A stretch of DNA of 64,000 nt. Source: a bacterium 210917-SL.2.15. Lineage in GTDB: Bacteria > Bacillota > Clostridia > Oscillospirales > Oscillospiraceae. Location of the stretch: positions 15,565-79,564 of the forward strand of contig JAJCJC010000010.1 of NCBI GenBank assembly GCA_020555605.1. Reading direction: 5' to 3'. The position numbers and the translations under genes were made by a program. Below are positions 43,799 to 52,163 of the stretch, piece after piece. Every line of letters starts with the position of its first letter. The stretch's first letter is position 1. The notes beneath the pieces are model-generated. The model ran no database searches. It was not told the DNA's origin and saw only the letters and a program-made list of their open reading frames with translations.

Positions 43799-43803
43799 GT
43801 CAA
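43775..43803 (-). promoter_or_regulatory. Promoter of the large SLH protein gene
   Basis: On the minus strand TTGACT (43803-43798), 17 bases, TATAAT (43780-43775). Confidence 0.75.
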
Positions 43804-43827
43804 CAAATGAAGTATGCTAAGCTTTTT

Positions 43828-44067
43828 ATGGTGATGCGAATGATCAGTTATCAACCCTTTTATGAAACGCTGTTTCAAAAAGGAATAACCGAATATTATT
43901 TAATCTTCAAACAGGGCGTGACCGCCAGCACGCTTCACCGCATGAAACATGGAAAACCCATCTCCACCACCACACTCAACACGCTGTGCGAAATTTTAGA
44001 TTGCCGGGTTGAAAACGTGCTGGAGTATGTTCCCGACGCAGACAGTGTGGAAACGCCGCTTTCTTAA
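43828..44067 (+). CDS. Small Cro/C1-type HTH regulator
   Basis: A 79-residue DNA-binding protein. YLIFKQGVTASTLHRMKHGK and TTTLNTLCEILDCRVENVLE are the two helical blocks typical of small XRE/Cro-type (HTH_26-like) regulators. Several in-frame ATGs (43807, 43828, 43834, 43840) are possible and none has a strong ribosome site; the family usually begins near MISYQPFYETL, so 43840 is also plausible. It is divergent from the large SLH gene with repeats between them. No other effector domain is present. Confidence 0.75.
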   Translation: MVMRMISYQPFYETLFQKGITEYYLIFKQGVTASTLHRMKHGKPISTTTLNTLCEILDCRVENVLEYVPDADSVETPLS

Positions 44068-44103
44068 AAAGCATGCAATGCTCATCTTTTGTTTTTAGAA
44101 AAA

Positions 44104-44132
44104 ACAAAAGACCGCTCCGGAGCGGTCTTCGA
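44104..44132. terminator. Hairpin after the HTH gene
   Basis: AAGACCGCTCC and GGAGCGGTCTT form a perfect 22-base palindrome. The better T run is on the minus strand. Confidence 0.55.
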
Positions 44133-44252
44133 ACACCATCGAATGCATCGCAACCTTCCAGAAGAATCCCATTTCCAGTTTTCAACGATACAATTTTATT
44201 ATAAAACCATCTTTCCTGCTTGTCAATGCCGCAGGAAAAATCCGCCCGCTAT

Positions 44253-44281
44253 TTGCAGACGGGCCAAAAGTATGCTATGAT
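44253..44281 (+). promoter_or_regulatory. Promoter of the 84-residue hypothetical gene
   Basis: TTGCAG (44253-44258), 17 bases, TATGAT (44276-44281). Confidence 0.55.
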
Positions 44282-44311
44282 ACGCAAAACAGCGAAAGGC
44301 GTGAGATTTGA

Positions 44312-44566
44312 ATGTGGAATATCATTGAATACAATCAGATTGCCCGGGGTGAAGGCGTGCGGCTGTTCACCGCCTGCGGCATCTTCGAGGGCGTGTACCG
44401 CGGCTCGGAAGCGGTGGACGAGTCCCAGCCTGAACAGTGGGTCGTGCTCAGCGACGTAACGTTCTCCCCCGCCCGGGGCGGAGTGGCGGGAGCCGAGCAG
44501 ATCCATATGAGCGACGCCAATGTCCAGCTCTCGCAGATCATTGCGCTGGATCTGGACAACGGATAA
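44312..44566 (+). CDS. Hypothetical 84-residue protein
   Basis: A soluble, acidic protein beginning MWNIIEYNQIARGEGVRLFT with no signal peptide or membrane helix. GCGAAAGGCG lies before the ATG, a promoter fits upstream and a strong terminator follows, so it looks like a genuine single-gene unit. The alternation of hydrophobic residues (WVVLSDVTFSPA, VQLSQIIALDLDNG) suggests a small beta-barrel, perhaps SH3-like, but this is only an impression. No family is recognised. Confidence 0.65.
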   Translation: MWNIIEYNQIARGEGVRLFTACGIFEGVYRGSEAVDESQPEQWVVLSDVTFSPARGGVAGAEQIHMSDANVQLSQIIALDLDNG

Positions 44567-44585
44567 ATCAGTGCACAGACTTATC

Positions 44586-44640
44586 CGCCGCCCCCCGGCG
44601 GCATGGTAACAATCCATGCCGCCGGGGGGTGCTGTTTCAA
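44586..44640 (+). terminator. Terminator after the 84-residue gene
   Basis: CCCCCCGGCGGCATGG and CCATGCCGCCGGGGGG form a 16-base-pair stem, followed by TGCTGTTTC. Confidence 0.7.
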
Positions 44641-44805
44641 AGACCATATCCCAATCAATTTTGTATTTTTTGCACATTATCCACAAATCCGTGCATTTTT
44701 CACTCCCGCTTTGAAACGGGATCCGCTATACTGAGCATGCAAATTTCCCTTGCGGAAACGGTTTCATTCTTTCTACGATAAAACCGACAGAAAGAAGGGG
44801 GCTTT

Positions 44806-46176
44806 ATGGCACAACCGACACAAGGCAACACTTTTACCTCCGGCCCGATTCTCCTCCCCTTTATTCGTTTTACCCTGCCTATTCTGCTCTCCATGTTTCT
44901 TCAGGCTCTTTACAGCGCCGTAGACCTTATTGTAATCAGCCGCTATTGTGGTGCAGCGGAAATTGCCGCCGTGGCGGCTGGCGGCAATGTTATGTACATG
45001 ATCCAGGTGGTAGTGACCGGCCTGGCGATGGGCGTGACCGTGGCCGTCGGACGGTATATCGGCGAAGAAAATTTTGAAGACGCCGCCAAATCCATGGGTT
45101 CTTCCATCTGCGTATTTGCCATGTTCGGCGCGATCCTGACTGCAATCATGCTGATTGCCACTCCGTTCCTGATCCGTGTGATGGATATGCCGCCGGAAGC
45201 GTACCAGTTCGCAGTGGATTATTTAATGATCTGCAGCGCAGGCATCCTGTTTTTAGTGGGATATAACCTGATCAGCTGTATCTTCCGCGGGATCGGCAAC
45301 TCGATTCTCCCGCTGGTGTTTGTGATCATTGCCGCCGCCATCAATGTGGCTGGCGATATCATACTGGTGACACAGTACAACATGGGGGTACGAGGTGTTG
45401 CTATTGCCACAGTCTGTGCCCAGGCCATCAGTGTGATTCTATCCATTCTTATTATTCACGCAATCAAACTGCCCTTTCAATTTTCCAGAAAACACATCCG
45501 CTTCGACGGTGAACCGATCCGGGAGCTGTTTTCCATCGGCACGCCTGTGGCCCTGAAAGATCTGGTTACACAGTTTTCTTTTCTTGCCGTCAACGCCATT
45601 GCCAACGGCATGGGCGTACTGCTTTCGGCCGGTTATGGCATTGCTTGGAAGGTCGTCAGTTTTGTGCTGTTGATTCCGATTTCTTTTATGCAGTCGATGT
45701 CTGCCTTTATTGCTCAAAATATGGGCGCCCAGCAACCTGAACGCGCGAAAAAGACTTTGTATTATGCTTGGGCTGTCGCCGTCGGTATCGGTTTTGTGGT
45801 ATTTTACGTCGTGCGGTTCCACAGCGCGGCCTTGGCTGCTATCTTCACCCCTAATCAGGATGTCATTGCAGCAGCAGCAGATTATCTCAAAGGATTTTCT
45901 ATTGACTGTATCCAGGTAGGCATTCTGTTTTGTTACATGGGTTTTTATAACGGTTGCTGCCGCACCAGGTTCGTCTTTTTCCAAGCCTTCTGGGATGGCT
46001 GGGTCATGCGTGTGCCGGTGGCCTATTTCATGAGCCAGATGGCGGGCGCGCACCTGTTCCACATCGCTCTGGCGACGCCTATTGCCACTTTCAGTACCAT
46101 TACCGTATGCACACTCTATTATCTCATCATCCGCAAACATATTTTCAACACCCCCAAAGGCATCCCTTCTACATGA
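44806..46176 (+). CDS. MATE-family multidrug/sodium antiporter
   Basis: A 456-residue protein with twelve hydrophobic segments arranged as two six-helix halves, the MATE pattern. The first half opens LPILLSMFLQALYSAVDLIV and includes YLMICSAGILFLVGYNLISC and FRGIGNSILPLVFVI; the second half starts near LFSIGTPVALKDLVTQFSF and has MSAFIAQNMGAQQPERAKK. It likely exports cationic compounds using a sodium or proton gradient, but no substrate can be assigned. GAAAGAAGGGGG precedes the ATG. It converges with the rplJ-rplL unit across a terminator. Confidence 0.9.
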   Translation: MAQPTQGNTFTSGPILLPFIRFTLPILLSMFLQALYSAVDLIVISRYCGAAEIAAVAAGGNVMYMIQVVVTGLAMGVTVAVGRYIGEENFEDAAKSMGSSICVFAMFGAILTAIMLIATPFLIRVMDMPPEAYQFAVDYLMICSAGILFLVGYNLISCIFRGIGNSILPLVFVIIAAAINVAGDIILVTQYNMGVRGVAIATVCAQAISVILSILIIHAIKLPFQFSRKHIRFDGEPIRELFSIGTPVALKDLVTQFSFLAVNAIANGMGVLLSAGYGIAWKVVSFVLLIPISFMQSMSAFIAQNMGAQQPERAKKTLYYAWAVAVGIGFVVFYVVRFHSAALAAIFTPNQDVIAAAADYLKGFSIDCIQVGILFCYMGFYNGCCRTRFVFFQAFWDGWVMRVPVAYFMSQMAGAHLFHIALATPIATFSTITVCTLYYLIIRKHIFNTPKGIPST

Positions 46177-46224
46177 TTCTTTCACATCCCTCATCCTACC
46201 CCTCATCTTTTTTCCCTCGCAGCG

Positions 46225-46262
46225 CAAAAATCCCCCAGGCTATCAAGCCTGGGGGATTTTTC
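46225..46262. terminator. Bidirectional terminator between MATE gene and rplL
   Basis: AAAAATCCCCCAGGCT and AGCCTGGGGGATTTTT flank the loop ATCA. Confidence 0.85.
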
Positions 46263-46304
46263 CTATTCCAATATGCCTGCTTGCGCAGGCCAAGTGGAAA
46301 CCGC

Positions 46305-46679
46305 TTACTTCAGCTCGACCTTTGCGCCGACTTCTTCCAGCTTGCCCTTGATCTCGTCAGCCTCAGCCTGAGGAGCAGCCTCCTTGATGACGGCGTTCTC
46401 AGTCTCAACCAGCTTCTTAGCCTCAGCCAGGCCCAGGCCGGTGATCTCACGGACAACCTTGATGACCTTGATCTTCTGATCGCCCACAGCGGTCATGACC
46501 ACGTTGAACTCAGTCTTGGCTTCCTCAGCGGGAGCAGCAGCGCCGCCGGCAGCGGGAGCAGCCATAGCAGCGGCGGAAACGCCGAATTCCTCTTCCAGAG
46601 CATGCACCAGATCGTTCAGTTCCAGAACGGTCAGAGCCTTGATTTCTTCGATCATAGCAGTTACTTTTTCGCTTGCCAT
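46305..46679 (-). CDS. rplL: 50S ribosomal protein L7/L12
   Basis: A 124-residue stalk protein. The N-terminal dimerisation helix [20 protein letters not shown] is followed by an alanine-rich hinge and the C-terminal domain [32 protein letters not shown], the factor-binding surface for EF-G and EF-Tu. GGAGG precedes ATG 46679. It is the last gene of the unit: rpoB does not follow, and a terminator lies 43 bases on. Confidence 0.96.
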   Translation of the reverse strand: MASEKVTAMIEEIKALTVLELNDLVHALEEEFGVSAAAMAAPAAGGAAAPAEEAKTEFNVVMTAVGDQKIKVIKVVREITGLGLAEAKKLVETENAVIKEAAPQAEADEIKGKLEEVGAKVELK

Positions 46680-46763
46680 TGTATTGTACCTCCTAATTGA
46701 AAGTTAATTGTAACGTAAAATAGTTGCGGGCCAAAGCCCGTGCGGGGATTGATGCGCAGCCGC

Positions 46764-47333
46764 TTATTCCGCGGGCGCAGCCTCGGGAGCGGCCTCCTCA
46801 GCGGGTGCAGCAGCTTCCTCTGCAGCCGGGGCGGCTTCGCCGCCCTTTTCTGCGATCTGCTTCAGGACAACGGCCAGGCCGGTGATGGGAGCCAGCATGG
46901 TACCCAGAACCTGTGCCTGCAAAACGGGCAGTGCGGGAATGTTTGCCAGTGCCTGGACCTCAGACAGGGGCATAACCTTACCATCCATGTAACCGCCCTT
47001 GATCTCGAACTTGTCCTTCAGCTTCTTGGCGAAGTCGTTGATCACGCGGGCAGGAGCGATGGGATCCTCGTGGCTGACCGCCAGAGCGGTGGTGCCGCTG
47101 AGCACATCGCTCAGCTCCTCCATCCCGGCGTTCTTCACCGCAAAGCGCAGCAGCGTGTTCTTCACAACCGCGTACTCGACATTGTTCTTGCGCAGCTCAG
47201 CGCGCAGCTCGGTATCCTCGGCAACCGTGATACCCTTGTAGTCGACCAGAACGCCAGCGGAAGAATTCTTCAGCTTTTCGCTCAGCGCTTCCACAATCGC
47301 TTGCTTCTCACTCAGAACCTTTGCATTAGGCAT
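46764..47333 (-). CDS. rplJ: 50S ribosomal protein L10
   Basis: A 189-residue protein that anchors L7/L12 dimers to 23S rRNA. VLSEKQAIVEALSEKLKNSS at the start, VLVDYKGITVAEDTELRAEL and NTLLRFAVKNAGMEEL are conserved. The C-terminal 20 residues are an unusual Ala/Glu/Pro-rich tail ([18 protein letters not shown]). ATG 47333 is set by GGAGGTGAAAATC upstream. Its leader carries the L10 autoregulatory structure. Confidence 0.95.
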   Translation of the reverse strand: MPNAKVLSEKQAIVEALSEKLKNSSAGVLVDYKGITVAEDTELRAELRKNNVEYAVVKNTLLRFAVKNAGMEELSDVLSGTTALAVSHEDPIAPARVINDFAKKLKDKFEIKGGYMDGKVMPLSEVQALANIPALPVLQAQVLGTMLAPITGLAVVLKQIAEKGGEAAPAAEEAAAPAEEAAPEAAPAE

Positions 47334-47344
47334 TTTGATTTTCA

Positions 47345-47530
47345 CCTCCAATGGATTGTTCGGAGCGTCCAAAAAGAAACAGTCCCTGCATCGCAAAGAC
47401 ACAAGGACTGTCTGTCATTCAAAAATGATGAAAGACTCTCCTCGGCAGGATTTACGGAGTAAGCTCCACCTGCTGTCTTTGGAACGCCATTATTACATCG
47501 GTCTAAGACCGGCATAATACAATTTTTTCA
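47345..47530 (-). ncRNA. Ribosomal protein L10 leader
   Basis: On the minus strand the conserved elements AAAGACAGCAGGTGGAGC and AAATCCTGCCGAGG are present, followed by a hairpin made from ACAGTCC and GGACTGT and a TTCTTTTT tract (about 47366-47420). This is the L10(L12)-binding leader that ends transcription when the L10-L12 complex is in excess. Confidence 0.88.
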
Positions 47531-47538
47531 GCTTTTCT

Positions 47539-47567
47539 ATTATACTGGCGCACAATCGGTTTGTCAA
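47539..47567 (-). promoter_or_regulatory. Promoter of rplJ-rplL
   Basis: On the minus strand TTGACA (47567-47562), 17 bases, TATAAT (47544-47539): a consensus promoter inside the gap between rplA and rplJ. Confidence 0.85.
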
Positions 47568-47586
47568 GCGCCATTTTGGAAGAAAA

Positions 47587-48279
47587 TTACTGAAGCTTTG
47601 CCGTGTTCAGCTTCACGCCGGGGCCCATGGTGGACGCGGTGACGCAGCTCTTGATATACTGACCCTTGGCAGCAGCGGGCTTAGCCTTGATAATGGCGCC
47701 CATAAGTGCCTTATAGTTCTCCTCCAGCTTCTGGGGGCCGAAGGACACCTTGCCGATGGGGCAGTGAATGATGTTGGTCTTGTCCAGGCGGTATTCGATC
47801 TTACCGGCTTTCACTTCCTTGACGGCCTTGGCCACGTCCATGGCCACGGTGCCAGCCTTGGGAGAGGGCATCAAGCCCTTGGGGCCCAGCACCTTACCGA
47901 GACGGCCCACAACACCCATCATATCGGGCGTCGCGATCACCACGTCGAAATCGAACCAGTTTTCCTTCTGAATCTTCTCCACCAGATCCATATCGCCGAC
48001 GAAATCGGCGCCAGCCTCGCGGGCCTCGTCGGCCTTGCCAGCCTTGGCAAACACCAGCACACGGACATCCTTACCGGTGCCGTGGGGCAGAACGATCGCG
48101 CCGCGGACCTGCTGGTCTGCATGGCGGGAGTCAACGCCCAGCTTCACATGCAGCTCCACCGTTTCATCAAACTTGGCGGGAGCCGTTTTGCAAATCAGAT
48201 CAAACGCTTCGGCAGAATCGTACAGAGTGGACTTGTCGATCTGCTTTGCACCATTTTGGTACTTCTTGCCTCTAAACAA
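47587..48279 (-). CDS. rplA: 50S ribosomal protein L1
   Basis: A 230-residue L1-stalk protein. [40 protein letters not shown] and [20 protein letters not shown] are the characteristic stretches. The start is TTG 48279 ([12 protein letters not shown]), chosen because GAGGAGG is eight bases upstream and the family begins M(F/K)RGKKY. Use of TTG for a highly expressed ribosomal gene is notable. It follows rplK by about 70 bases. Confidence 0.94.
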   Translation of the reverse strand: MFRGKKYQNGAKQIDKSTLYDSAEAFDLICKTAPAKFDETVELHVKLGVDSRHADQQVRGAIVLPHGTGKDVRVLVFAKAGKADEAREAGADFVGDMDLVEKIQKENWFDFDVVIATPDMMGVVGRLGKVLGPKGLMPSPKAGTVAMDVAKAVKEVKAGKIEYRLDKTNIIHCPIGKVSFGPQKLEENYKALMGAIIKAKPAAAKGQYIKSCVTASTMGPGVKLNTAKLQ

Positions 48280-48351
48280 TGTTATATCCTCCTCATAGTG
48301 GTTAATTCGGAATAATCCTCCCACTGTATGGAACGGATGACCGTCCCTCGT

Positions 48352-48777
48352 TTATTCTTCTACAGTGACGCCCATGCTGCGCGCCGTGCCAGCGATCATG
48401 CTCATGGCCGCTTCCAGGCTGGCTGCGTTCAGGTCGGGCATCTTGGTCTCCGCGATCTTCTGCACGTCGGCCTTGCTGATGCTGGCGACCTTGTTCTTGT
48501 TGGGAACACCGGAGCCCTTCTCAATGCCGGCGGCCTTCTTAATCAGCACGGGAGCAGGAGGGGTCTTGGTGATGAAGGTAAAGGAACGGTCAGCATAAAC
48601 GGTGATGACGACGGGGATGATCATACCCATCTGATCCTTGGTCCGCTCATTGAATTCCTTTGTAAATGCTGCGATGTTCACGCCGTGCTGGCCCAGTGCG
48701 GGACCAACGGGAGGCGCAGGGGTTGCCTTGCCTGCAGGAATCTGCAGTTTCACATAACCGGTTACTTTCTGTGCCAC
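48352..48777 (-). CDS. rplK: 50S ribosomal protein L11
   Basis: A 141-residue protein of the GTPase-associated centre. The thiostrepton-contact region [20 protein letters not shown] and [18 protein letters not shown], then [19 protein letters not shown] and [15 protein letters not shown], are all typical. AAGGAGG precedes ATG 48777. Between it and nusG, 48778-48924 holds a CCGGACGGCCGTCCGG palindrome whose role is unknown. Confidence 0.96.
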   Translation of the reverse strand: MAQKVTGYVKLQIPAGKATPAPPVGPALGQHGVNIAAFTKEFNERTKDQMGMIIPVVITVYADRSFTFITKTPPAPVLIKKAAGIEKGSGVPNKNKVASISKADVQKIAETKMPDLNAASLEAAMSMIAGTARSMGVTVEE

Positions 48778-48924
48778 TTTAGTAGCACCTCCTTAGATGA
48801 TAAATGTGGTGGCGTCTGCCCAAGGGCAGTGCGTCTTTGGCGGGGTATCATACACCCCTCCCACTTGCGCCGGACGGCCGTCCGGCCTGTATGCAAAGCG
48901 CGGCGCGCTTTACAACGAAAGGGA

Positions 48925-49452
48925 TCAGTCCTCCAGGGATTCGACCTGGTCGAGCTCCAGCTCGACGGGCATTTCTCTGCCGAACATGGACACCTTCACC
49001 GACACGCGGTTCTTAGGGATGTCCAACTCTTCCACGATACCGCACAAGGAATTCATGGGGCCGTCAATAATTCTCACATTGTCGCCCACGGCATACTTGA
49101 CGACGATTTCGTGCTTTTCAATGCCGAGATCCAGCACCTCTTCCTCCGTCAGGGGAATGGGCTTGTTGTTCTCGGCGCCGACGAAGCCTGTAACGCCGCG
49201 GATATTGCGGATCAGATGCCAAGTGTCGTCGGTCATCACCATCTTGATCAGGACATAACCGGGAAATACTTTGCGTTCGATTTCCTTCGTGCCGCTGTCC
49301 GTGATTTCCGTGACCGTTTCCATGGGGATCTTCAGATCGAGGATCATATCCTCCAGATGCTGGTTGGTCACATATTTTTCGATGGTGGTCTTCACGGCGT
49401 TTTCATAGCCGGAATAGGTATGAGCCACATACCATTTTGCTGCTTCCGCCAT
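48925..49452 (-). CDS. nusG: Transcription termination/antitermination protein NusG
   Basis: A 175-residue transcription elongation factor. The NGN domain opens AKWYVAHTYSGYENAVKTTI and has ERKVFPGYVLIKMVMTDDTW and RGVTGFVG; the KOW domain is GDNVRIIDGPMNSLCGIVEE. It binds RNA polymerase and links it to Rho or ribosome. ATG 49452 follows GAGGAGCGGG. It is 10 bases downstream of secE. Confidence 0.96.
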   Translation of the reverse strand: MAEAAKWYVAHTYSGYENAVKTTIEKYVTNQHLEDMILDLKIPMETVTEITDSGTKEIERKVFPGYVLIKMVMTDDTWHLIRNIRGVTGFVGAENNKPIPLTEEEVLDLGIEKHEIVVKYAVGDNVRIIDGPMNSLCGIVEELDIPKNRVSVKVSMFGREMPVELELDQVESLED

Positions 49453-49462
49453 GTCCCGCTCC

Positions 49463-49699
49463 TCAGCCGAACACTGTGAACAGCGTGGAAACGATCGTAC
49501 CGGCGATGCCGTCGAAGGCACACAGGAACACGCCCACCACGGCGCACATACCGATTACGATACCCGTGTTTTTGATCGTGGCCTCCTTTGTGGGCCACAC
49601 GATTTTCTTCATTTCGCCTTTCATATCGTGGAACCACTGACCAATGCCGCCTTTTTTCTTGTCGGCCTTCTTGGGAGCAGGCTTTTTTTCTTCAGCCAT
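49463..49699 (-). CDS. secE: Preprotein translocase subunit SecE
   Basis: A 78-residue single-span membrane protein. A lysine-rich N-terminus precedes the amphipathic helix with KGEMKKIVWPTKEATIKNTG, the SecE signature, and a transmembrane helix IVIGMCAVVGVFLCAFDGIA. It clamps the SecY channel. Gene order rpmG-secE-nusG is the usual bacterial one. Confidence 0.95.
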   Translation of the reverse strand: MAEEKKPAPKKADKKKGGIGQWFHDMKGEMKKIVWPTKEATIKNTGIVIGMCAVVGVFLCAFDGIAGTIVSTLFTVFG

Positions 49700-49739
49700 T
49701 TAAAAAATACACACCCTTTCTTTTACACGCTCGCCAGCA

Positions 49740-49889
49740 TTACTTGGTTTCGCTGTGGGGCGTGTGCTTCTTGCAGAAGGGGCAATACTTTTTCATCTCC
49801 AGACGATCGGGATCGTTCTTCTTGTTCTTGAAAGTATTGTAGTTTCTCTGCTTGCATTCGTTGCATCTCAAAGTGATTTTAACGCGCAT
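49740..49889 (-). CDS. rpmG: 50S ribosomal protein L33
   Basis: A 49-residue protein starting [20 protein letters not shown] and ending [10 protein letters not shown]. Two CxxC pairs (CNEC and CPFC) make it the zinc-binding form of L33. AAGGAGG precedes ATG 49889. It is the first gene of the rpmG-secE-nusG-rplK-rplA unit. Confidence 0.95.
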   Translation of the reverse strand: MRVKITLRCNECKQRNYNTFKNKKNDPDRLEMKKYCPFCKKHTPHSETK

Positions 49890-50028
49890 CTAACGGCACC
49901 TCCTTATTATTGGCCGCCCGCTCGCCGCGGGTGCCTTCTGCCTCCCTACAGACAAAGCCTTCCCCCTCTGCGCGTAAAAAGCGAAAAATGCGCACAAAAA
50001 GAAAGCCCTTCTTTCATAGGTAATGGAC

Positions 50029-50057
50029 ACTATACCATATCTTCTGTGCGGCGTCAA
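50029..50057 (-). promoter_or_regulatory. Promoter of the rpmG-secE-nusG-rplKA unit
   Basis: On the minus strand TTGACG (50057-50052), 17 bases, TATAGT (50034-50029). Confidence 0.7.
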
Positions 50058-50263
50058 TCTTTTTTTCCTTTTCCCGCAAGATTTTTTCTTTGTACCGCCG
50101 TTGGCTGGCGCATCGGTTTCTGCCAGTCCGGAGAATTCAGCCGCTGCCGGCCGGATCGCAAGAAACCCCTCTGCTCCCACATACAAACACGCCAGCGCCA
50201 GCACAAGCAGCATAATACCTGCAAACTTCTTCCTCTCTTCATTTCTGCCTCTGTGCCCTCCAC
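50054..50263 (-). pseudogene. Possible frameshifted small membrane protein
   Basis: A promoter (TTGAGC, 17 bases, TACAAT at 50308-50280, minus strand) and GGAGTGGAGG ribosome site precede ATG 50242. From that ATG the frame is Cys/Trp/Arg-rich and unnatural. The neighbouring frame reads KKFAGIMLLVLALACLYVGA, a convincing membrane helix, but has no start. One base change near 50230 would join them. No homolog is known; this fills the otherwise gene-free stretch 49890-50473. Confidence 0.3.
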
Positions 50264-50378
50264 TCCAAGAAGATATTTTATTGTATCGTACCATCACGGC
50301 ACGCTCAAAAACAAACGTTGGAAACAGCGCCAGGAAACAAGATCTGTCCCTGCCGGCAAATCCAAAACGATTCCAGGA

Positions 50379-50407
50379 TTGCAAAACGGATGCAAATTCA
50401 GTATAGT
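50379..50407 (+). promoter_or_regulatory. Promoter of ruvX
   Basis: TTGCAA (50379-50384), 17 bases, TATAGT (50402-50407). Confidence 0.65.
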
Positions 50408-50473
50408 ATATTTTATAAATGTAGCTGCGGCGGCAAACGTCCGCTGAAGATACGAGGAGAAGGTGATCCGCTC

Positions 50474-50890
50474 ATGCGCATTATGGCGATTGATTACGGC
50501 GACGCCCATACCGGGGTCGCCATTTCAGACCCCACAGGGCTGCTGGCAGGTTATACTGCCACTGTCAATGCTTACACGCCGGAAAAAGTCATCGCTCAGC
50601 TCCGTCCGCTGATCGAGCAGTACCACGTGGAGCAGCTGGTGCTGGGCTGCCCCAAAAATATGGACGGTACCGAAGGCCCCCGTGCGGAAAAAAGCCGCCG
50701 CTTTCAGGCCCAGTTGGAAGAGGCCACAGGACTTCCCGTAGCACTGTGGGACGAGCGCCGCACCACCATCGATGCCCACAACATTTTATTCAGCGCCGGG
50801 AAAAATGCCAAAAAGCGCAAAAAAACTGTGGATGCTGTAGCGGCGTCACTGATTTTGGAAGGGTATCTCACACGACTGCGCCAAGGATGA
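50474..50890 (+). CDS. ruvX: Holliday junction resolvase RuvX / pre-16S rRNA nuclease YqgF
   Basis: A 138-residue RNase H-fold nuclease. MAIDYGDAHTGVAISD holds the first catalytic aspartate, LVLGCPKNMDGTEGPRAEKS the middle motif, LWDERRTTIDA the glutamate motif and KTVDAVAASLILEGYL the last aspartate. In E. coli the family trims 16S rRNA 5' ends; a role in recombination is also proposed. GAAGGTGA precedes ATG 50474; the longer frame overlaps the promoter. Confidence 0.92.
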   Translation: MRIMAIDYGDAHTGVAISDPTGLLAGYTATVNAYTPEKVIAQLRPLIEQYHVEQLVLGCPKNMDGTEGPRAEKSRRFQAQLEEATGLPVALWDERRTTIDAHNILFSAGKNAKKRKKTVDAVAASLILEGYLTRLRQG

Positions 50891-50959
50891 TTTGGGTGTT
50901 TTACCAAAATTATAAGGCTGCTTTTGTTGCAAAATCACGAAAACCATCCTCTTTCCCCC

Positions 50960-50988
50960 TTGCAAAAGAGGGAAAAGTATTATACAAT
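50960..50988 (+). promoter_or_regulatory. Promoter of the glycosyltransferase gene
   Basis: TTGCAA (50960-50965), 17 bases, TACAAT (50983-50988). Confidence 0.6.
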
Positions 50989-51032
50989 CTGAAATACGCA
51001 ATTTTCCAAGTACATGAAAGGCGGAAGCGAGC

Positions 51033-52088
51033 ATGAAACAAATTGCGATCTTTCAATCGGATCTCCGTGTGGGCGGCATCCAGAAAGCGCTGGTGAATAT
51101 CCTCAATGAGATCGACTACAGCACCTGCTGCGTCGACGTCTATCTCTTTGACAAAGAGTGCTTTTTTGACGTGCCCGTCCATAAAAATCTGAATATCCGT
51201 TATCTTCCGCCTATGCCGTCTTATTTCCGTCTGCTGTATTTCGGCCTCGTGATGGAACTCAGCGGCGACGTCACCGGCGGGAAAGCGTACGACGTGGCCG
51301 TGGATTTCAGCAGCTACCGCAACGAGTGCGCCGTGGGCGCTATTAAGGCAAACGCCAAGAAGCGGGTGATGTGGATTCACAACGATGTGGAGATCAAGCG
51401 CGCCAACGAGCCGAAATACCGCGTGCTATGGCACTTTTTCAAAGGCAAGCTCAAATACTACGACGCCTTTGCCGCCGTATCCCCCGGTATTATCGAGGGA
51501 TTCCGCCGCGCCACCGGTATTCAGGATAAACCCATCACCGCGATCCCCAATCATATCGACACCAGTGAAATTTTCCACAAAGTCCACGCCGCGGTGGACT
51601 TTGCCGTGGATGAAAGCAAACTGAATCTGTGCTCTGTGGGGCGCATCTGCCACCAAAAGGCTTATGACCTGCTGATGACCTATTTGGCGGAAGTGAAAAA
51701 AGTCCGCACAGACTTTCATTTCTATCTGATCGGCGATGGCCCCGACCGCGCCGCCCTGGAAAAACAGATCGCCGCGCTCGACCTTTCCGGCCATGTAACG
51801 CTGCTGGGCAACCAGCCCAACCCCTTCCCCTATATGGACAAAATGGACGGTTTTGTACTCACCTCCCGCTATGAGGGCCAGGGCATGGTCATCTGGGAGG
51901 CCAAGGCCCTGGGGCTGCCGTTGTACATCTCCAAAAATCTGGAGGCCTATAATCCCGGTATCACCGGCTGCAGCGACATGGTGCACGCCTTGACCCAAGC
52001 ACAAAAGCCTGCGCAGAAGCTCTACGACGATCTCTCGGCATACAACACCGGGATTTCCGCGCGCATCCGCACCATTCTGGGACTTTGA
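51033..52088 (+). CDS. GT4-family glycosyltransferase
   Basis: A 351-residue retaining glycosyltransferase of the GT-B fold. The N-terminal domain begins KQIAIFQSDLRVGGIQKALV with the glycine-rich acceptor loop; RVMWIHNDVEIKRA and AVSPGIIEGF precede the nucleotide-sugar domain, where LCSVGRICHQKAYDLLM and FYLIGDGPDRAALEKQIAAL are typical, and SRYEGQGMVIWEAKALGLP is the E-x7-E donor motif. Acceptor and donor are unknown. It lies 75 bases upstream of csaB on the same strand, suggesting a job in making a wall polymer. Confidence 0.9.
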   Translation: MKQIAIFQSDLRVGGIQKALVNILNEIDYSTCCVDVYLFDKECFFDVPVHKNLNIRYLPPMPSYFRLLYFGLVMELSGDVTGGKAYDVAVDFSSYRNECAVGAIKANAKKRVMWIHNDVEIKRANEPKYRVLWHFFKGKLKYYDAFAAVSPGIIEGFRRATGIQDKPITAIPNHIDTSEIFHKVHAAVDFAVDESKLNLCSVGRICHQKAYDLLMTYLAEVKKVRTDFHFYLIGDGPDRAALEKQIAALDLSGHVTLLGNQPNPFPYMDKMDGFVLTSRYEGQGMVIWEAKALGLPLYISKNLEAYNPGITGCSDMVHALTQAQKPAQKLYDDLSAYNTGISARIRTILGL

Positions 52089-52163
52089 TTCCCGCTCCGC
52101 TCTAACCTGCCGCTTTTAATTTATGACATACTCCGCTGCGGCGGAGGCGAGGAACGACCAGCC

